From Firmicutes bacterium UBA3930 (GTDB lineage Bacteria; Bacillota; Clostridia; Caldicoprobacterales; Caldicoprobacteraceae), in the NCBI GenBank assembly GCA_002385885.1, contig DGEI01000035.1, forward strand, positions 6,021-20,982: DNA of 14,962 bases, read 5' to 3'. Position 1 is the stretch's first letter; each line of letters opens with the position of its first letter. A program made the translations under genes and the position numbers. Of this stretch, positions 1 through 7,063 are shown one piece after another. The notes under the pieces were generated by a model. It was given only the letters and a program-made list of their open reading frames with translations. It did no database searches and was not told the origin of the DNA.

Positions 1-1
1 G

Positions 2-604
2 ATTGTCGTTACCTGTAGATATGTATCAGTTTTAATGTCTGCAATCCTCAAAGCAAAAGGAATACCATGCCGTTCAAGAGCCGGATTTGCTCCATATATT
101 TCAGAAAATCGAAGCGGTGATCATTGGATAAATCAGTATTGGAACGACAAAGAAGGCAGATGGATAAATTTTGATGCTGATGGTTTTTTTGACGAAAAAG
201 ATTTAGGTTTTGATCAATATGACATACCAATGGATTGCTTTGACTGGTCAGCAAAAGCATGGCTTGATATTCGGAGGGGAAAAGCAGATGGTTCGAGGTA
301 CGTGTATTCTGACGGATTAGGAACAAATTCGTTAAAAGCGGTTATACGAGGTATATTCTATGATTTTCATGCTTTAATGAATGATGAAATATCATACCTG
401 TTTCAGCCATGCTACATAGATGGCAAATTTGAAAAACTTACAGAAAAAGATCTGATTGAAATTGATGAGCTGGCGATGCTGATGCTGGAACCCGATTTAA
501 ATTTTGACAAGCTTCATGAAATTTGGAATACAAATCGAAAGTATCGAATAATGAATAGCCCACTGGTTGGGGATTGGGATAATCAATATATTATACAGAG
601 TTAA
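2..604 (+). CDS. Transglutaminase-like domain protein, 5' end outside window
   Basis: The frame is open from the window edge, so the ATG at 35 is internal and the gene begins upstream. The sequence reads TCRYVSVLMSAILKAKGIP followed by CRSRAGF, the usual transglutaminase-core pattern of a catalytic Cys heading a helix that ends in G-I-P-x-R. The Cys codon is at 14-16, the His is in DHW (122-124) and the Asp is in NFDAD (173-175), giving a complete Cys-His-Asp triad. Such proteins act as cysteine peptidases, amidases or cross-linking enzymes; the substrate cannot be told here. No signal peptide or membrane segment is visible in the part present, and the C-terminal 110 or so residues match nothing I recognise. 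Base composition is AT-rich, unlike the flagellar genes. The domain call is fairly secure; the specific function is unknown. Confidence 0.72.
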   Translation: MVVTCRYVSVLMSAILKAKGIPCRSRAGFAPYISENRSGDHWINQYWNDKEGRWINFDADGFFDEKDLGFDQYDIPMDCFDWSAKAWLDIRRGKADGSRYVYSDGLGTNSLKAVIRGIFYDFHALMNDEISYLFQPCYIDGKFEKLTEKDLIEIDELAMLMLEPDLNFDKLHEIWNTNRKYRIMNSPLVGDWDNQYIIQS

Positions 605-977
605 TTGAGAAAGCCAGTTATGACACTATAGGCATGTTTTCGAACAGAATGATTATTCGGATGGATACTGAAAGCTAAGAGATCAGAGACAAGGGAAAAG
701 CGTATAGTTCAGATGATTGACATGAATTTTGAGTCCCGCTCCGGCCTGCATAATATTTTTCGTACTAAATATAAGCATATTTGTTCTATTCTTACATTAA
801 CACATCATATAAAATATGTAAGTAACAAATAAAGCAGAATGGCAACTGCCGCTGGTTTGGCACCGAAAAACTGAATATACGTATGCTGGCCGTTTTAATA
901 ATAAAATATTTGAGGTAGTGGGCGGACGGTTGGGGTAGTGGCAGCCACCTATAAGATTGGACAAGGAGTGAAGCAAA
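605..977. other. Gene-poor intergenic region
   Basis: No convincing gene lies in these 373 bases. The region holds an AT-rich patch at about 780-820 (with ATATAAAATAT), and a direct repeat of GGTAGTGG at 914-921 and 934-941. The second copy runs into a small GTGG-CAG-CCAC hairpin. The strong ribosome binding site AAGGAG at 963-968 belongs to the following lipoprotein gene. A consensus TTGACA at 717-722 has no -10 box at proper spacing. The lipoprotein promoter is presumably here but I cannot place it. Confidence 0.4.
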
Positions 978-1328
978 ATGAAAATGTTACTAAAGCTTTT
1001 GATTGTTACTCTTATAACTTCACTGATGTTTACAGGTGTCACAGCATGTAAAAAGACACCGGATTCCCGGAGGGAGAGTGCTGACACGGCTGAAGACGTT
1101 TATTATGACGGTGAGGATAAATATTCAGGATTTGACGAAGAATATGAAGATTACGAAGATTATGAAGATTATGACGAAGATTACGATTCATTAGAAGAAG
1201 AAATCCCGACCACTGATGAACACAAAGAATATGTGGATCTTTTGAACAAGGCATTAAAGCTTGAAAATTTCTACTCAGAATATACTGAATACATTAACAT
1301 GACAACTACTGAAAAAAAGTGTGGGTGA
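978..1328 (+). CDS. Lipoprotein, N-terminal part (frame breaks at A-AAA-AAG)
   Basis: The ATG at 978 follows AAGGAG at 963-968 with 9 bases between. Residues 1-24 form a lipoprotein signal peptide: two lysines in the n-region, a hydrophobic core, and the lipobox V-T-A-C with Cys24 as the predicted lipidated residue. This places the product on the outer face of the membrane. Residues of about 35-75 are very acidic and carry a repeated E-D-Y unit, probably an extended tether. The frame ends at TGA 1326-1328, just after a run of seven A. The frame starting at 1319 continues with sequence that reads naturally as the same protein, so this is the front of a protein of about 267 residues. Frameshifting, a real mutation or a sequencing error would each explain the break. 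Confidence 0.75.
   Translation: MKMLLKLLIVTLITSLMFTGVTACKKTPDSRRESADTAEDVYYDGEDKYSGFDEEYEDYEDYEDYDEDYDSLEEEIPTTDEHKEYVDLLNKALKLENFYSEYTEYINMTTTEKKCG
1311..1319 (+). promoter_or_regulatory. A-AAA-AAG slippery heptamer, candidate -1 frameshift site
   Basis: In the frame of the upstream ORF the codons are GAA AAA AAG TGT, so bases 1313-1319 form A-AAA-AAG, the same heptamer that drives -1 frameshifting in E. coli dnaX. A -1 slip makes the next codon GTG at 1319, exactly the frame of the downstream part. Without a slip, translation stops two codons later at TGA. Transcriptional slippage in the seven-A run, or one lost A in the genome or assembly, would look the same. I see no clear upstream Shine-Dalgarno stimulator. 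An AT-rich hairpin at about 1371-1397 is further away than usual for a stimulator. Confidence 0.45.
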
Positions 1329-1780
1329 AGGGAAACAAGTATAAAATGAGTGTTGCGCATCCAAACGGAGGATATATAAATGGCTATTTTTATATAGACG
1401 ATGGAATGCAATATAGTGTATATGGAAATAAAGGTTCCAAACATGAAATAGGTGAAGAAGAAGCTGAAAGTGCAAGACAATCAGTCCGATGGTTTATTAA
1501 TTTGCCAGAATATTTTACCCACCTGGGAGTTTTGAAGGGAAAAACATCCAGGGAAGAAGACTTTAATGGAATCCCATGTGTTTATTTAGAAATGGAAAAA
1601 TATGACGGTTCAATATTTAAGGTTCACATTAGTAAAGAATATGGCATAGTGATGAATTTTGAGCTCTATACTGATACTGGAAAAAAAGTGACATATTTTA
1701 CACGGACTCTTTTTGAAACCGGGACAGTTTCAGACAAGGATATCGAGCTTCCTTCTGATGTTAACTTTACGGAGTATTAA
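1319..1780 (+). CDS. Lipoprotein, C-terminal part (LolA/DUF4412-like fold?)
   Basis: This 153-residue frame begins at GTG 1319 without a ribosome binding site (it is preceded by ACTACTGAAAAAAA), so independent initiation is unlikely. It starts VWVKGNKYKMSVAHPNGGY, then carries short beta-type stretches with paired aromatic and charged residues. That pattern resembles the antiparallel sheet of the LolA/LppX-like lipoprotein-sorting superfamily (including DUF4412-type proteins), where a K-x-W-x-K-G-x-K-Y/F-R/K strand is typical. This is my inference from pattern only. Joined to the upstream frame through K-K-V, it gives a tethered surface lipoprotein. The stop is TAA 1778-1780, with an intrinsic terminator 42 bases later, so the lipoprotein looks monocistronic. 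The function is unknown. Confidence 0.65.
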   Translation: MWVKGNKYKMSVAHPNGGYINGYFYIDDGMQYSVYGNKGSKHEIGEEEAESARQSVRWFINLPEYFTHLGVLKGKTSREEDFNGIPCVYLEMEKYDGSIFKVHISKEYGIVMNFELYTDTGKKVTYFTRTLFETGTVSDKDIELPSDVNFTEY

Positions 1781-1822
1781 AAAATCGCGTGACATTTGCC
1801 TTTCCTCTCCTGGTTGTAACAG

Positions 1823-1854
1823 GTCTCTCATCTAATAGGGTGAGAGGCTTTTTT
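1823..1854 (+). terminator. Intrinsic terminator after lipoprotein gene
   Basis: GTCTCTCA (1823-1830) pairs with TGAGAGGC (1841-1848), an 8-bp stem with one G-T pair. The ten-base loop could close further by wobble pairs. Six T follow at 1849-1854. It sits 42 bases after the lipoprotein stop. Confidence 0.8.
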
Positions 1855-1858
1855 GTAT

Positions 1859-2030
1859 GAATTCATTCTTTTCGATCAGGTAAACACACTCTATCGAGAG
1901 CACGAATTATGGAAAGGTGTTTCTATAGAACAGTTTATCAATGAACTAAACAGCTATCTTATAACGGTATAATGAAAAGAGAATTAAGATTTCTCTCTGA
2001 GGGATGAGTCCTCTGGACTATAAATCATAG
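1859..2030 (+). pseudogene. Decayed 3' end of an IS3-family transposase
   Basis: Two frames read together as the C-terminus of an IS3-family OrfB (DDE transposase). Frame one, 1859-1966, contains LYREHELWKGVSIEQF followed by INELNSYLI. About two bases are missing, and from 1968 the next frame gives YNEKRIKISL, a stop (TGA 1998-2000), then GMSPLDYK and a second stop (TAG 2028-2030). Intact IS3-type transposases end in a Y-N-x-K-R-I-K-x-x-L-G-G-M-S-P-x-x-Y-R pattern, which this matches. The sequence AAAAGTCCAAG and GTCC shortly after (about 2049-2070) resembles the terminal region of such elements, but I cannot identify a paired inverted repeat. The catalytic DDE core is absent, so this is an inactive remnant. 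Confidence 0.65.
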
Positions 2031-2235
2031 TAAAGGTTTAATAGCATAAAAAGTCCAAGAAATTGTCCGCACCTCCCACCTCCAAGGGCTGACAAAACAA
2101 CCAGCATGATACAATAAACTTGTTGCGTCATTTATTGAGATAAATATTATGCGGTTATTATATGATGACCTGCAGCATTGAGATGTAAAATTCATGGCTG
2201 CTGAGCACAAAAAATAATTTATGGGATTGTTACCC

Positions 2236-2265
2236 TTGACTATAGGGTCAGTCCTATAGTATAAT
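2236..2265 (+). promoter_or_regulatory. Sigma-A type promoter with internal palindrome (aroF leader)
   Basis: TTGACT (2236-2241) and TATAAT (2260-2265) are separated by 18 bases, a near-consensus vegetative promoter. Initiation would fall near 2272, just before the T-box leader. Within it, ACTATAGG (2239-2246) and CCTATAGT (2253-2260) form a perfect 8-bp inverted repeat around six bases, overlapping the ends of both promoter boxes. That is the geometry of a repressor operator; the regulator is unknown. Confidence 0.75.
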
Positions 2266-2271
2266 TCCAAG

Positions 2272-2637
2272 CAACATATATTGGATATAACAAAGGCAAT
2301 GAACGGGAAAAGTACATTTACTGCAAGCCCGAAGAGAGCCGGGGGTGGTGGGATCCCGGTGGTAAGCGGTACATGGAAGTTCTCCCGGGAGCTGCAGGCT
2401 GAAGGGGAAAGAGCCCTGTGTAGGCTGAGACGGTGGCCTTCGCCGTTATGTAAGAAGGGGGATATGGCGTTTTTGTCCGGTTGTTTTTGTTTGCTGTTGT
2501 GCGTATCTTGTTTTATTTATGGTTGATTATGGGCAAAGGCAAGTATCCTGAAATGAGAGGGTTATCATACATGGATAGCCAATTTGGGTGGTACCGCGGG
2601 CAGTAGACCCCCGTCCTAAAAAGGATGGGGGTTTTTT
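2272..2637 (+). promoter_or_regulatory. T-box riboswitch leader, probable tRNA-Phe sensor
   Basis: All hallmarks of a class I T-box leader are present in order. Stem I begins with GCAATGAACGGGAAAAGTA (2297-2315), holding the AGTA loop-E strand. The apical part contains AGAGAGCC and GGTGGTGGGA (from about 2333). The opposite loop-E strand GAA is at 2376-2378. CGGGA (2304-2308) pairs with TCCCG (2383-2387), which places the specifier on GTTC 2379-2382, most simply TTC (Phe) at 2380-2382. The T-box core TGGGTGGTACCGCGGG is at 2585-2600; its TGGT would pair with a tRNA ending ACCA, consistent with the A73 of tRNA-Phe. A U-rich stretch (about 2466-2520) separates the stems. Uncharged tRNA would favour the antiterminator and expression of aroF. 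The specifier assignment rests on hand folding. Confidence 0.9.
2607..2637 (+). terminator. T-box regulated intrinsic terminator
   Basis: ACCCCCGTCCT (2607-2617) pairs with AGGATGGGGGT (2622-2632) around four A, an 11-bp stem with one G-T pair, followed by T at 2632-2637. It lies directly after the T-box core, so the antiterminator and terminator are mutually exclusive in the usual way. Confidence 0.9.
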
Positions 2638-2747
2638 GTATGGCTTTATCCGCTTATCTTTAGCGGTATTGAGGCTTAAGCTGAATAATACAGGAATTCT
2701 TCCTGTGGCAAATATTATACTCAATGGTTGGAAAGGAGTGTACGAAT

Positions 2748-3761
2748 ATGATTATAGTGATGAGGCCGGGAGTTACCCGGGAGGAGATTGAAAATGTTGA
2801 GAAGAGGCTTGTTGAACTGGGTTTTAAAACTCATCCCATTTATGGTGAGGTCAAAACCGTTATAGGCGCTGTCGGTGACAAAAGGCTGTTGGAAAAGCAT
2901 AATCTGATGCAGCTGCCCGGCGTGGAAATCATAGTTCCCATTATGAAACCCTATAAACTGGTAGGCCGGGAGCTTAAAAATGAAGATACTGTCGTTAAAG
3001 TGGATGATGTAGAGATCGGAGGCAGCAGGCTGGTGGTAATGGCCGGGCCATGTGCTGTAGAGAGCGAGGAACAGATCTGCGAGGTGGCTGAAAAGGTGAA
3101 GGAGGCCGGGGCAGCGGTATTAAGGGGAGGAGCCTACAAACCCAGGACTTCGCCGTATTCCTTCCAGGGCATGGAAGAGGAAGGCTTGAAAATACTGTAC
3201 GAGGCTGCCAGGCAATACGGGCTTAAGGTGGTTACCGAAGTGATGGATACCCGGGATGTGGATCTTGTCAGCCGTTATGCGGATATACTGCAGATCGGCG
3301 CCCGGAATATGCAGAACTACCGCCTGCTTAAAGAATGCGGCCTTTCCGGAAAGCCCGTACTTTTGAAACGGGGTTTATGCGCTACCATTGAAGAATGGCT
3401 GATGGCTGCCGAATATATTGCGGTATCGGGAAATTCAAACATAATATTATGCGAACGGGGTATCCGCACCTTTGAGACGGCTACCCGCAACACAATGGAT
3501 ATCAATGCCGTACCCGTGGTAAAAGAGATGTCTCACCTGCCTATCGTGGTAGATCCCAGTCATGGAAGCGGAAACTGGAAATGGGTCAATGCGGTTTCCA
3601 GGGCATTTGTGGCTGCCGGGGCAGACGGGCTGATGATCGAAGTTCATCCTGATCCTGCCAATGCCGTCAGTGACGGTATCCAGTCGCTTAAACCTGAAAA
3701 GTTTACCCGGCTGATGAATGCTTTAAAACCGGTTGCACAGGCTGTGGGAAGGGAGCTGTAG
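2748..3761 (+). CDS. aroF: 3-deoxy-7-phosphoheptulonate (DAHP) synthase
   Basis: This enzyme condenses phosphoenolpyruvate and erythrose 4-phosphate into DAHP, the committed first step of the shikimate pathway, in the cytoplasm. The 337-residue product has an N-terminal ferredoxin-like domain (about 1-75), typical of the type I-beta DAHP synthases of Thermotoga and many Firmicutes. A TIM barrel follows with GPCAVES (metal-ligand Cys102), LRGGAYKPRTSPYSFQG, QIGARNMQNY, LLKRG, DPSHGSG (metal-binding His) and MIEVHPDP (metal-binding Glu). The ATG at 2748 is preferred to the in-frame ATG at 2724 because AAAGGAG (2732-2738) sits 9 bases before it and the family begins MIIVM. The T-box leader upstream ties expression to aromatic tRNA charging. 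No obvious terminator follows the gene. Confidence 0.95.
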   Translation: MIIVMRPGVTREEIENVEKRLVELGFKTHPIYGEVKTVIGAVGDKRLLEKHNLMQLPGVEIIVPIMKPYKLVGRELKNEDTVVKVDDVEIGGSRLVVMAGPCAVESEEQICEVAEKVKEAGAAVLRGGAYKPRTSPYSFQGMEEEGLKILYEAARQYGLKVVTEVMDTRDVDLVSRYADILQIGARNMQNYRLLKECGLSGKPVLLKRGLCATIEEWLMAAEYIAVSGNSNIILCERGIRTFETATRNTMDINAVPVVKEMSHLPIVVDPSHGSGNWKWVNAVSRAFVAAGADGLMIEVHPDPANAVSDGIQSLKPEKFTRLMNALKPVAQAVGREL

Positions 3762-3856
3762 ATTGTGCTGAATCCTAAAGCTGGCAGGTAATCTTGCATG
3801 TTTGGCGTATATATAAAATAGAGCATTATTTAGCTGGAGATGAGCTGCTGAAAATG

Positions 3857-3865
3857 TGATATAAT
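3857..3865 (+). promoter_or_regulatory. Extended -10 promoter candidate for recD2
   Basis: TGATATAAT (3857-3865) is a perfect extended -10 box (TGn then TATAAT). There is no good -35 at 17 bases, which extended -10 promoters tolerate. Initiation near 3872 would give a leader of about 124 bases before the preferred recD2 start. It lies in the 186-base gap after aroF, where no terminator is evident, so read-through from aroF is also possible. Confidence 0.5.
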
Positions 3866-3995
3866 ATTTTCTGGATGATGGCTAACGTATAATGTTAAAT
3901 AAAACATACGGCAGCTACGTTTTAATATAAATCATGGATGCCTATATATGCGGCGTTGCAGGAATAAACAGCCAGCAGAAAGCAGGTGGCGCCAG

Positions 3996-6221
3996 GTGGT
4001 GGAAATTACCGGTGTAATTGAGGAAATAGTCTTTAGGAATGAAGAAAACGGCTTTACCGTTATGGAGATACGCAACGATGAAGACAGGGGATTGGTTACG
4101 GCGGTGGGCAGCCTTCCTTTTGCCAACCAGGGTGAGAAGGTCCGGATCGTTGGAGAATGGACCATGCATCCCGATTACGGCCAGCAGATCAAAATTTACA
4201 ATATGGAAAGCGTTGTGCCTGCCACTCTTGATGGTTTGGAAAAATACCTGTCCTCGGGCCTTATAAAAGGTGTCGGCCCTGCTACCGCAAAGAAGTTGAT
4301 CGAGCATTTTGGGATGGATGTTTTAAGCATAATAGAGTTCAGGCCGGATCGCCTTACCGAGGTTGACGGGATAGGGCCTGCCCGTGCTGAGATGATAGCC
4401 GCTTCCTATGCGCAGCACAGGGAGCTGCGTGAAGTCATGATTTTTCTTCAATCCCACGGTATCACCACCGCTTACGCTGTAAAGATATATAAGATATACG
4501 GAAATCATGCCATTGCCTTGATTAAGGAGAATCCTTACCGCCTGGCCGATGAGGTGGAGGGTATCGGGTTTAAAATGGCCGACCGGGTAGCCCGGAATAT
4601 AGGTGTGGCTTTTGATTCCCCATACCGTATTGCATCGGGAGTAAAGTACGTGCTTTCCCATGCAGCGGCAGACGGGCATACGTACTTGCCAAAGGATATA
4701 CTTGTTGAACGGGCTTCCGAATTACTGGGAGTGGACAGGAGCCTGGTTGAGAATGCAATTGTTTCCCTTGCAGTTCATCAGGCTGTTTTTGCAGAAGAGA
4801 TTGAAGATCATACGGCAGTATACCTTGCCGCGTTTTACTATGCCGAGGTTGGGGTATGCCGCCGGCTCCTGGAGCTTTCTTTAACGGATATTGAATGGGG
4901 CATGATCAATATAGAAGATATGCTGAGAAATTTTCAAAAGAAAGAAAAAATGTTGTTTGCCCACAAGCAAAGGGAAGCAGTAATTGAGGCAATGTTAAAC
5001 GGGGTAACGGTGATTACCGGCGGCCCCGGGACGGGAAAAACCACCATTATAAACTGCATTATCAAACTGATGGAACAGCAGGGGATGACGGTAGTTCTGG
5101 CTGCTCCGACAGGAAGGGCTGCCAAGAGGATGGCAGAAACAACCGGCAGGGAGGCTAAGACTATACACAGGCTGCTTGAATACAGCTACGGTGAGAACGG
5201 CCCTTACTTCCAGAAAAATGAGGATAACCCTATATTGGCTGATGCCATTATCATAGATGAAATGTCCATGGTGGACGTTCTTCTCATGAATAACCTGCTC
5301 AAAGCCATCATTCCCGGAACCCGGCTTGTCCTTGTAGGGGACGTTGACCAGCTTCCGTCAGTGGGCCCGGGAAATGTGCTCAGAGATATAATATCCAGCG
5401 GTATTATCAAAGTAGTGTATTTAACAGAGATCTTCCGGCAGGCTCAGGAAAGCATGATTGTGCTCAATGCCCACAGGATCAACCAGGGGCATATGCCTTA
5501 TCTTAACATAAAGGGGGGCGACTTTTTCTTTGATAAAAGGGAAAAACCCGATGTGATACTGGATACAATGTTTGACTTGATATGCCGGAGATTGCCGGGG
5601 TTTGGCAGCTACGATCCGATGAAGGATATGCAGGTATTGTCGCCTATGAGAAAGGGCGCTATCGGGGTAAATAATCTGAACGTAGAGCTCCAGAGGATCC
5701 TTAATCCGCCTTCCGGACAAAAACGTGAAAAGACGCTTCGCGGGATCCTGTTCAGGGAAGGCGATAAGGTGATGCAGATTAAAAATAACTACCGTACGGT
5801 ATGGAGAAAAAAGATGGACGGGTTTGTAATAGAAGAGGGTGAAGGGGTTTTCAACGGTGATATCGGATATATACAGAGCATAGACAATGAAGAGCAGAGC
5901 GTGGTTGTATTGTTTGATGATGATAAAGAAGTGGTTTATGATTTTACTCAATTGGATGAGCTGGATCTGGCGTATGCCATATCGGTCCACAAGAGCCAGG
6001 GAAGCGAATTCCCTGTAGTCATTATTCCGTTGGCGTGGGGGCCGCCCATGCTGATGACCCGCAATCTGCTTTATACCGCTGTTACCAGGGCAATGGAAAT
6101 GGTAATTATTGTGGGTCGGGAAAGGGTAATTGAAGCCATGGTCAGAAATAATTATATTGAAAAACGCTATTCGGGTTTGAGCCACCGTTTCAGAAAGGTG
6201 TTTGTGGCTATGAATCAATAA
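3996..6221 (+). CDS. recD2: ATP-dependent RecD2-like DNA helicase
   Basis: RecD2 is a 5'-3' superfamily 1B DNA helicase found without RecBC in many Gram-positive bacteria and linked to repair and replication-fork maintenance. From GTG 3996 it has 741 residues: an N-terminal OB-like domain, tandem helix-hairpin-helix segments (IKGVGPATAKKLIEHFG near 88 and VDGIGPARA near 126), Walker A GGPGTGKT (342-349), APTGRAAKRM, Walker B region DEMSMVD (421), GDVDQLPSVGPGN (448), TEIFRQ, and a C-terminal UvrD-like part with VHKSQGSEFP (664) and LLYTAVTRA. The frame also opens at ATG 3948, adding 16 residues unlike the family. GTG 3996 or 3999 is favoured because AGGTGG (3984-3989) lies 6-9 bases upstream and the protein then begins VVEITGVIEEI, as relatives do. 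It is probably co-transcribed with comF, 34 bases downstream. Confidence 0.93.
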   Translation: MVEITGVIEEIVFRNEENGFTVMEIRNDEDRGLVTAVGSLPFANQGEKVRIVGEWTMHPDYGQQIKIYNMESVVPATLDGLEKYLSSGLIKGVGPATAKKLIEHFGMDVLSIIEFRPDRLTEVDGIGPARAEMIAASYAQHRELREVMIFLQSHGITTAYAVKIYKIYGNHAIALIKENPYRLADEVEGIGFKMADRVARNIGVAFDSPYRIASGVKYVLSHAAADGHTYLPKDILVERASELLGVDRSLVENAIVSLAVHQAVFAEEIEDHTAVYLAAFYYAEVGVCRRLLELSLTDIEWGMINIEDMLRNFQKKEKMLFAHKQREAVIEAMLNGVTVITGGPGTGKTTIINCIIKLMEQQGMTVVLAAPTGRAAKRMAETTGREAKTIHRLLEYSYGENGPYFQKNEDNPILADAIIIDEMSMVDVLLMNNLLKAIIPGTRLVLVGDVDQLPSVGPGNVLRDIISSGIIKVVYLTEIFRQAQESMIVLNAHRINQGHMPYLNIKGGDFFFDKREKPDVILDTMFDLICRRLPGFGSYDPMKDMQVLSPMRKGAIGVNNLNVELQRILNPPSGQKREKTLRGILFREGDKVMQIKNNYRTVWRKKMDGFVIEEGEGVFNGDIGYIQSIDNEEQSVVVLFDDDKEVVYDFTQLDELDLAYAISVHKSQGSEFPVVIIPLAWGPPMLMTRNLLYTAVTRAMEMVIIVGRERVIEAMVRNNYIEKRYSGLSHRFRKVFVAMNQ

Positions 6222-6255
6222 GCTTTGATTACAAGGTATAACAAGGGTGATATGC

Positions 6256-6990
6256 ATGAATTTATCCTCTGTTTTGGAAGTGATTTTGGATATACTCTAT
6301 CCCCAGGATATTCTCTGCATATTATGCCAAAAGAGGCACAATGATATAGACGATAAAGGGCTGTGTCCCGTTTGTGCCGAAACACTTCCTTATATAACCC
6401 GGCCGGTTTGCCAGAAATGCGGCAGAACGGTTACAGAGGATACAAATATATGCATGGAGTGTATAAATGCCCAATATCATTTTGAACAGGCTGTGCCGGT
6501 TTTTGAATATACTTCTGAAATGCAGCGTCTTATTCACCGGTTTAAGTATCAGGGTGTATCCTATCTGAGCCGTACACTGGGATCCTGGATGGCTGAAGCA
6601 TATAAACAGCGCTGCAGGTGGGATGTTGATATGATAATCCCGGTACCTCTGCATCCCAGGAGGGAGCGGGAAAGGGGATTCAATCAGGCAGTTTTGCTGT
6701 CCAGGGAGATTGGAAAGAGCATTAACGTCGGGGTAAACAAAAGCACTCTTATACGCAAAAAACATACTTCCACACAGGTTGGATTAAATAAGCTTCAGCG
6801 CCGGCAGAATCTCTGGGATGCATTTGAGGTAACCGAACCCGGTAAGGTAAAGGATAAGATAATTCTGCTTGTAGATGATGTGTTTACGACCGGAAGTACG
6901 GTGGATGAGTGCAGCCGTGTATTGCTGCAGGCCGGCGCCAAACGGATCTACGTGATGACCTTGGCTGCAGGACGCTTTGCCCGGAATTAA
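6256..6990 (+). CDS. comF: ComF family protein (phosphoribosyltransferase-like)
   Basis: ComF proteins take part in uptake or processing of transforming DNA in competent bacteria; they combine a zinc-binding N-terminus with a type I phosphoribosyltransferase fold. The 244-residue product has four Cys-x2-Cys pairs (C21/C24, C37/C40, C52/C55, C66/C69), then PVPLHPRRERERGFNQA and the PRPP loop VDDVFTTGST at about 206-215. GTG 6247 is in frame, but ATG 6256 is preferred because AAGGGTG (6243-6249) sits 6 bases upstream of it. It follows recD2 closely and precedes the YvyF-like gene. The same comF-yvyF-flgM neighbourhood occurs in Bacillus. Whether this organism is competent cannot be told from this gene alone, since ComF homologues are widespread. 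Confidence 0.93.
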   Translation: MNLSSVLEVILDILYPQDILCILCQKRHNDIDDKGLCPVCAETLPYITRPVCQKCGRTVTEDTNICMECINAQYHFEQAVPVFEYTSEMQRLIHRFKYQGVSYLSRTLGSWMAEAYKQRCRWDVDMIIPVPLHPRRERERGFNQAVLLSREIGKSINVGVNKSTLIRKKHTSTQVGLNKLQRRQNLWDAFEVTEPGKVKDKIILLVDDVFTTGSTVDECSRVLLQAGAKRIYVMTLAAGRFARN

Positions 6991-7063
6991 TATTCCATTT
7001 ATATTTTGATAAACAGGATGAGTTGATTGAGCGGATATATGCTGCGGGAAAGGAGGGAATGCT

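Noticed and set aside
717..754. TTGACA with CATAAT as a promoter for the lipoprotein gene
   Set aside because: The boxes are 26 bases apart, too far for a sigma-A promoter, and no better -10 lies at 16-18 bases.
2281..2526. 81-codon frame in the aroF leader
   Set aside because: It begins with a non-ATG codon and covers the T-box stem I and its neighbours; the RNA structure explains the sequence and no ribosome binding site is present. The frame 2588-2791 across the T-box core and terminator is rejected for the same reason.
3885..3912. Imperfect inverted repeat CGTAT...ATACG before recD2
   Set aside because: It needs a three-base bulge, is AT-rich, and has no T-run; probably chance.
5421..6257. 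278-codon open frame on the minus strand
   Set aside because: It lies antisense to the well supported C-terminal half of recD2, has no ribosome binding site or recognisable motif, and its composition is what the complementary strand of recD2 would give.
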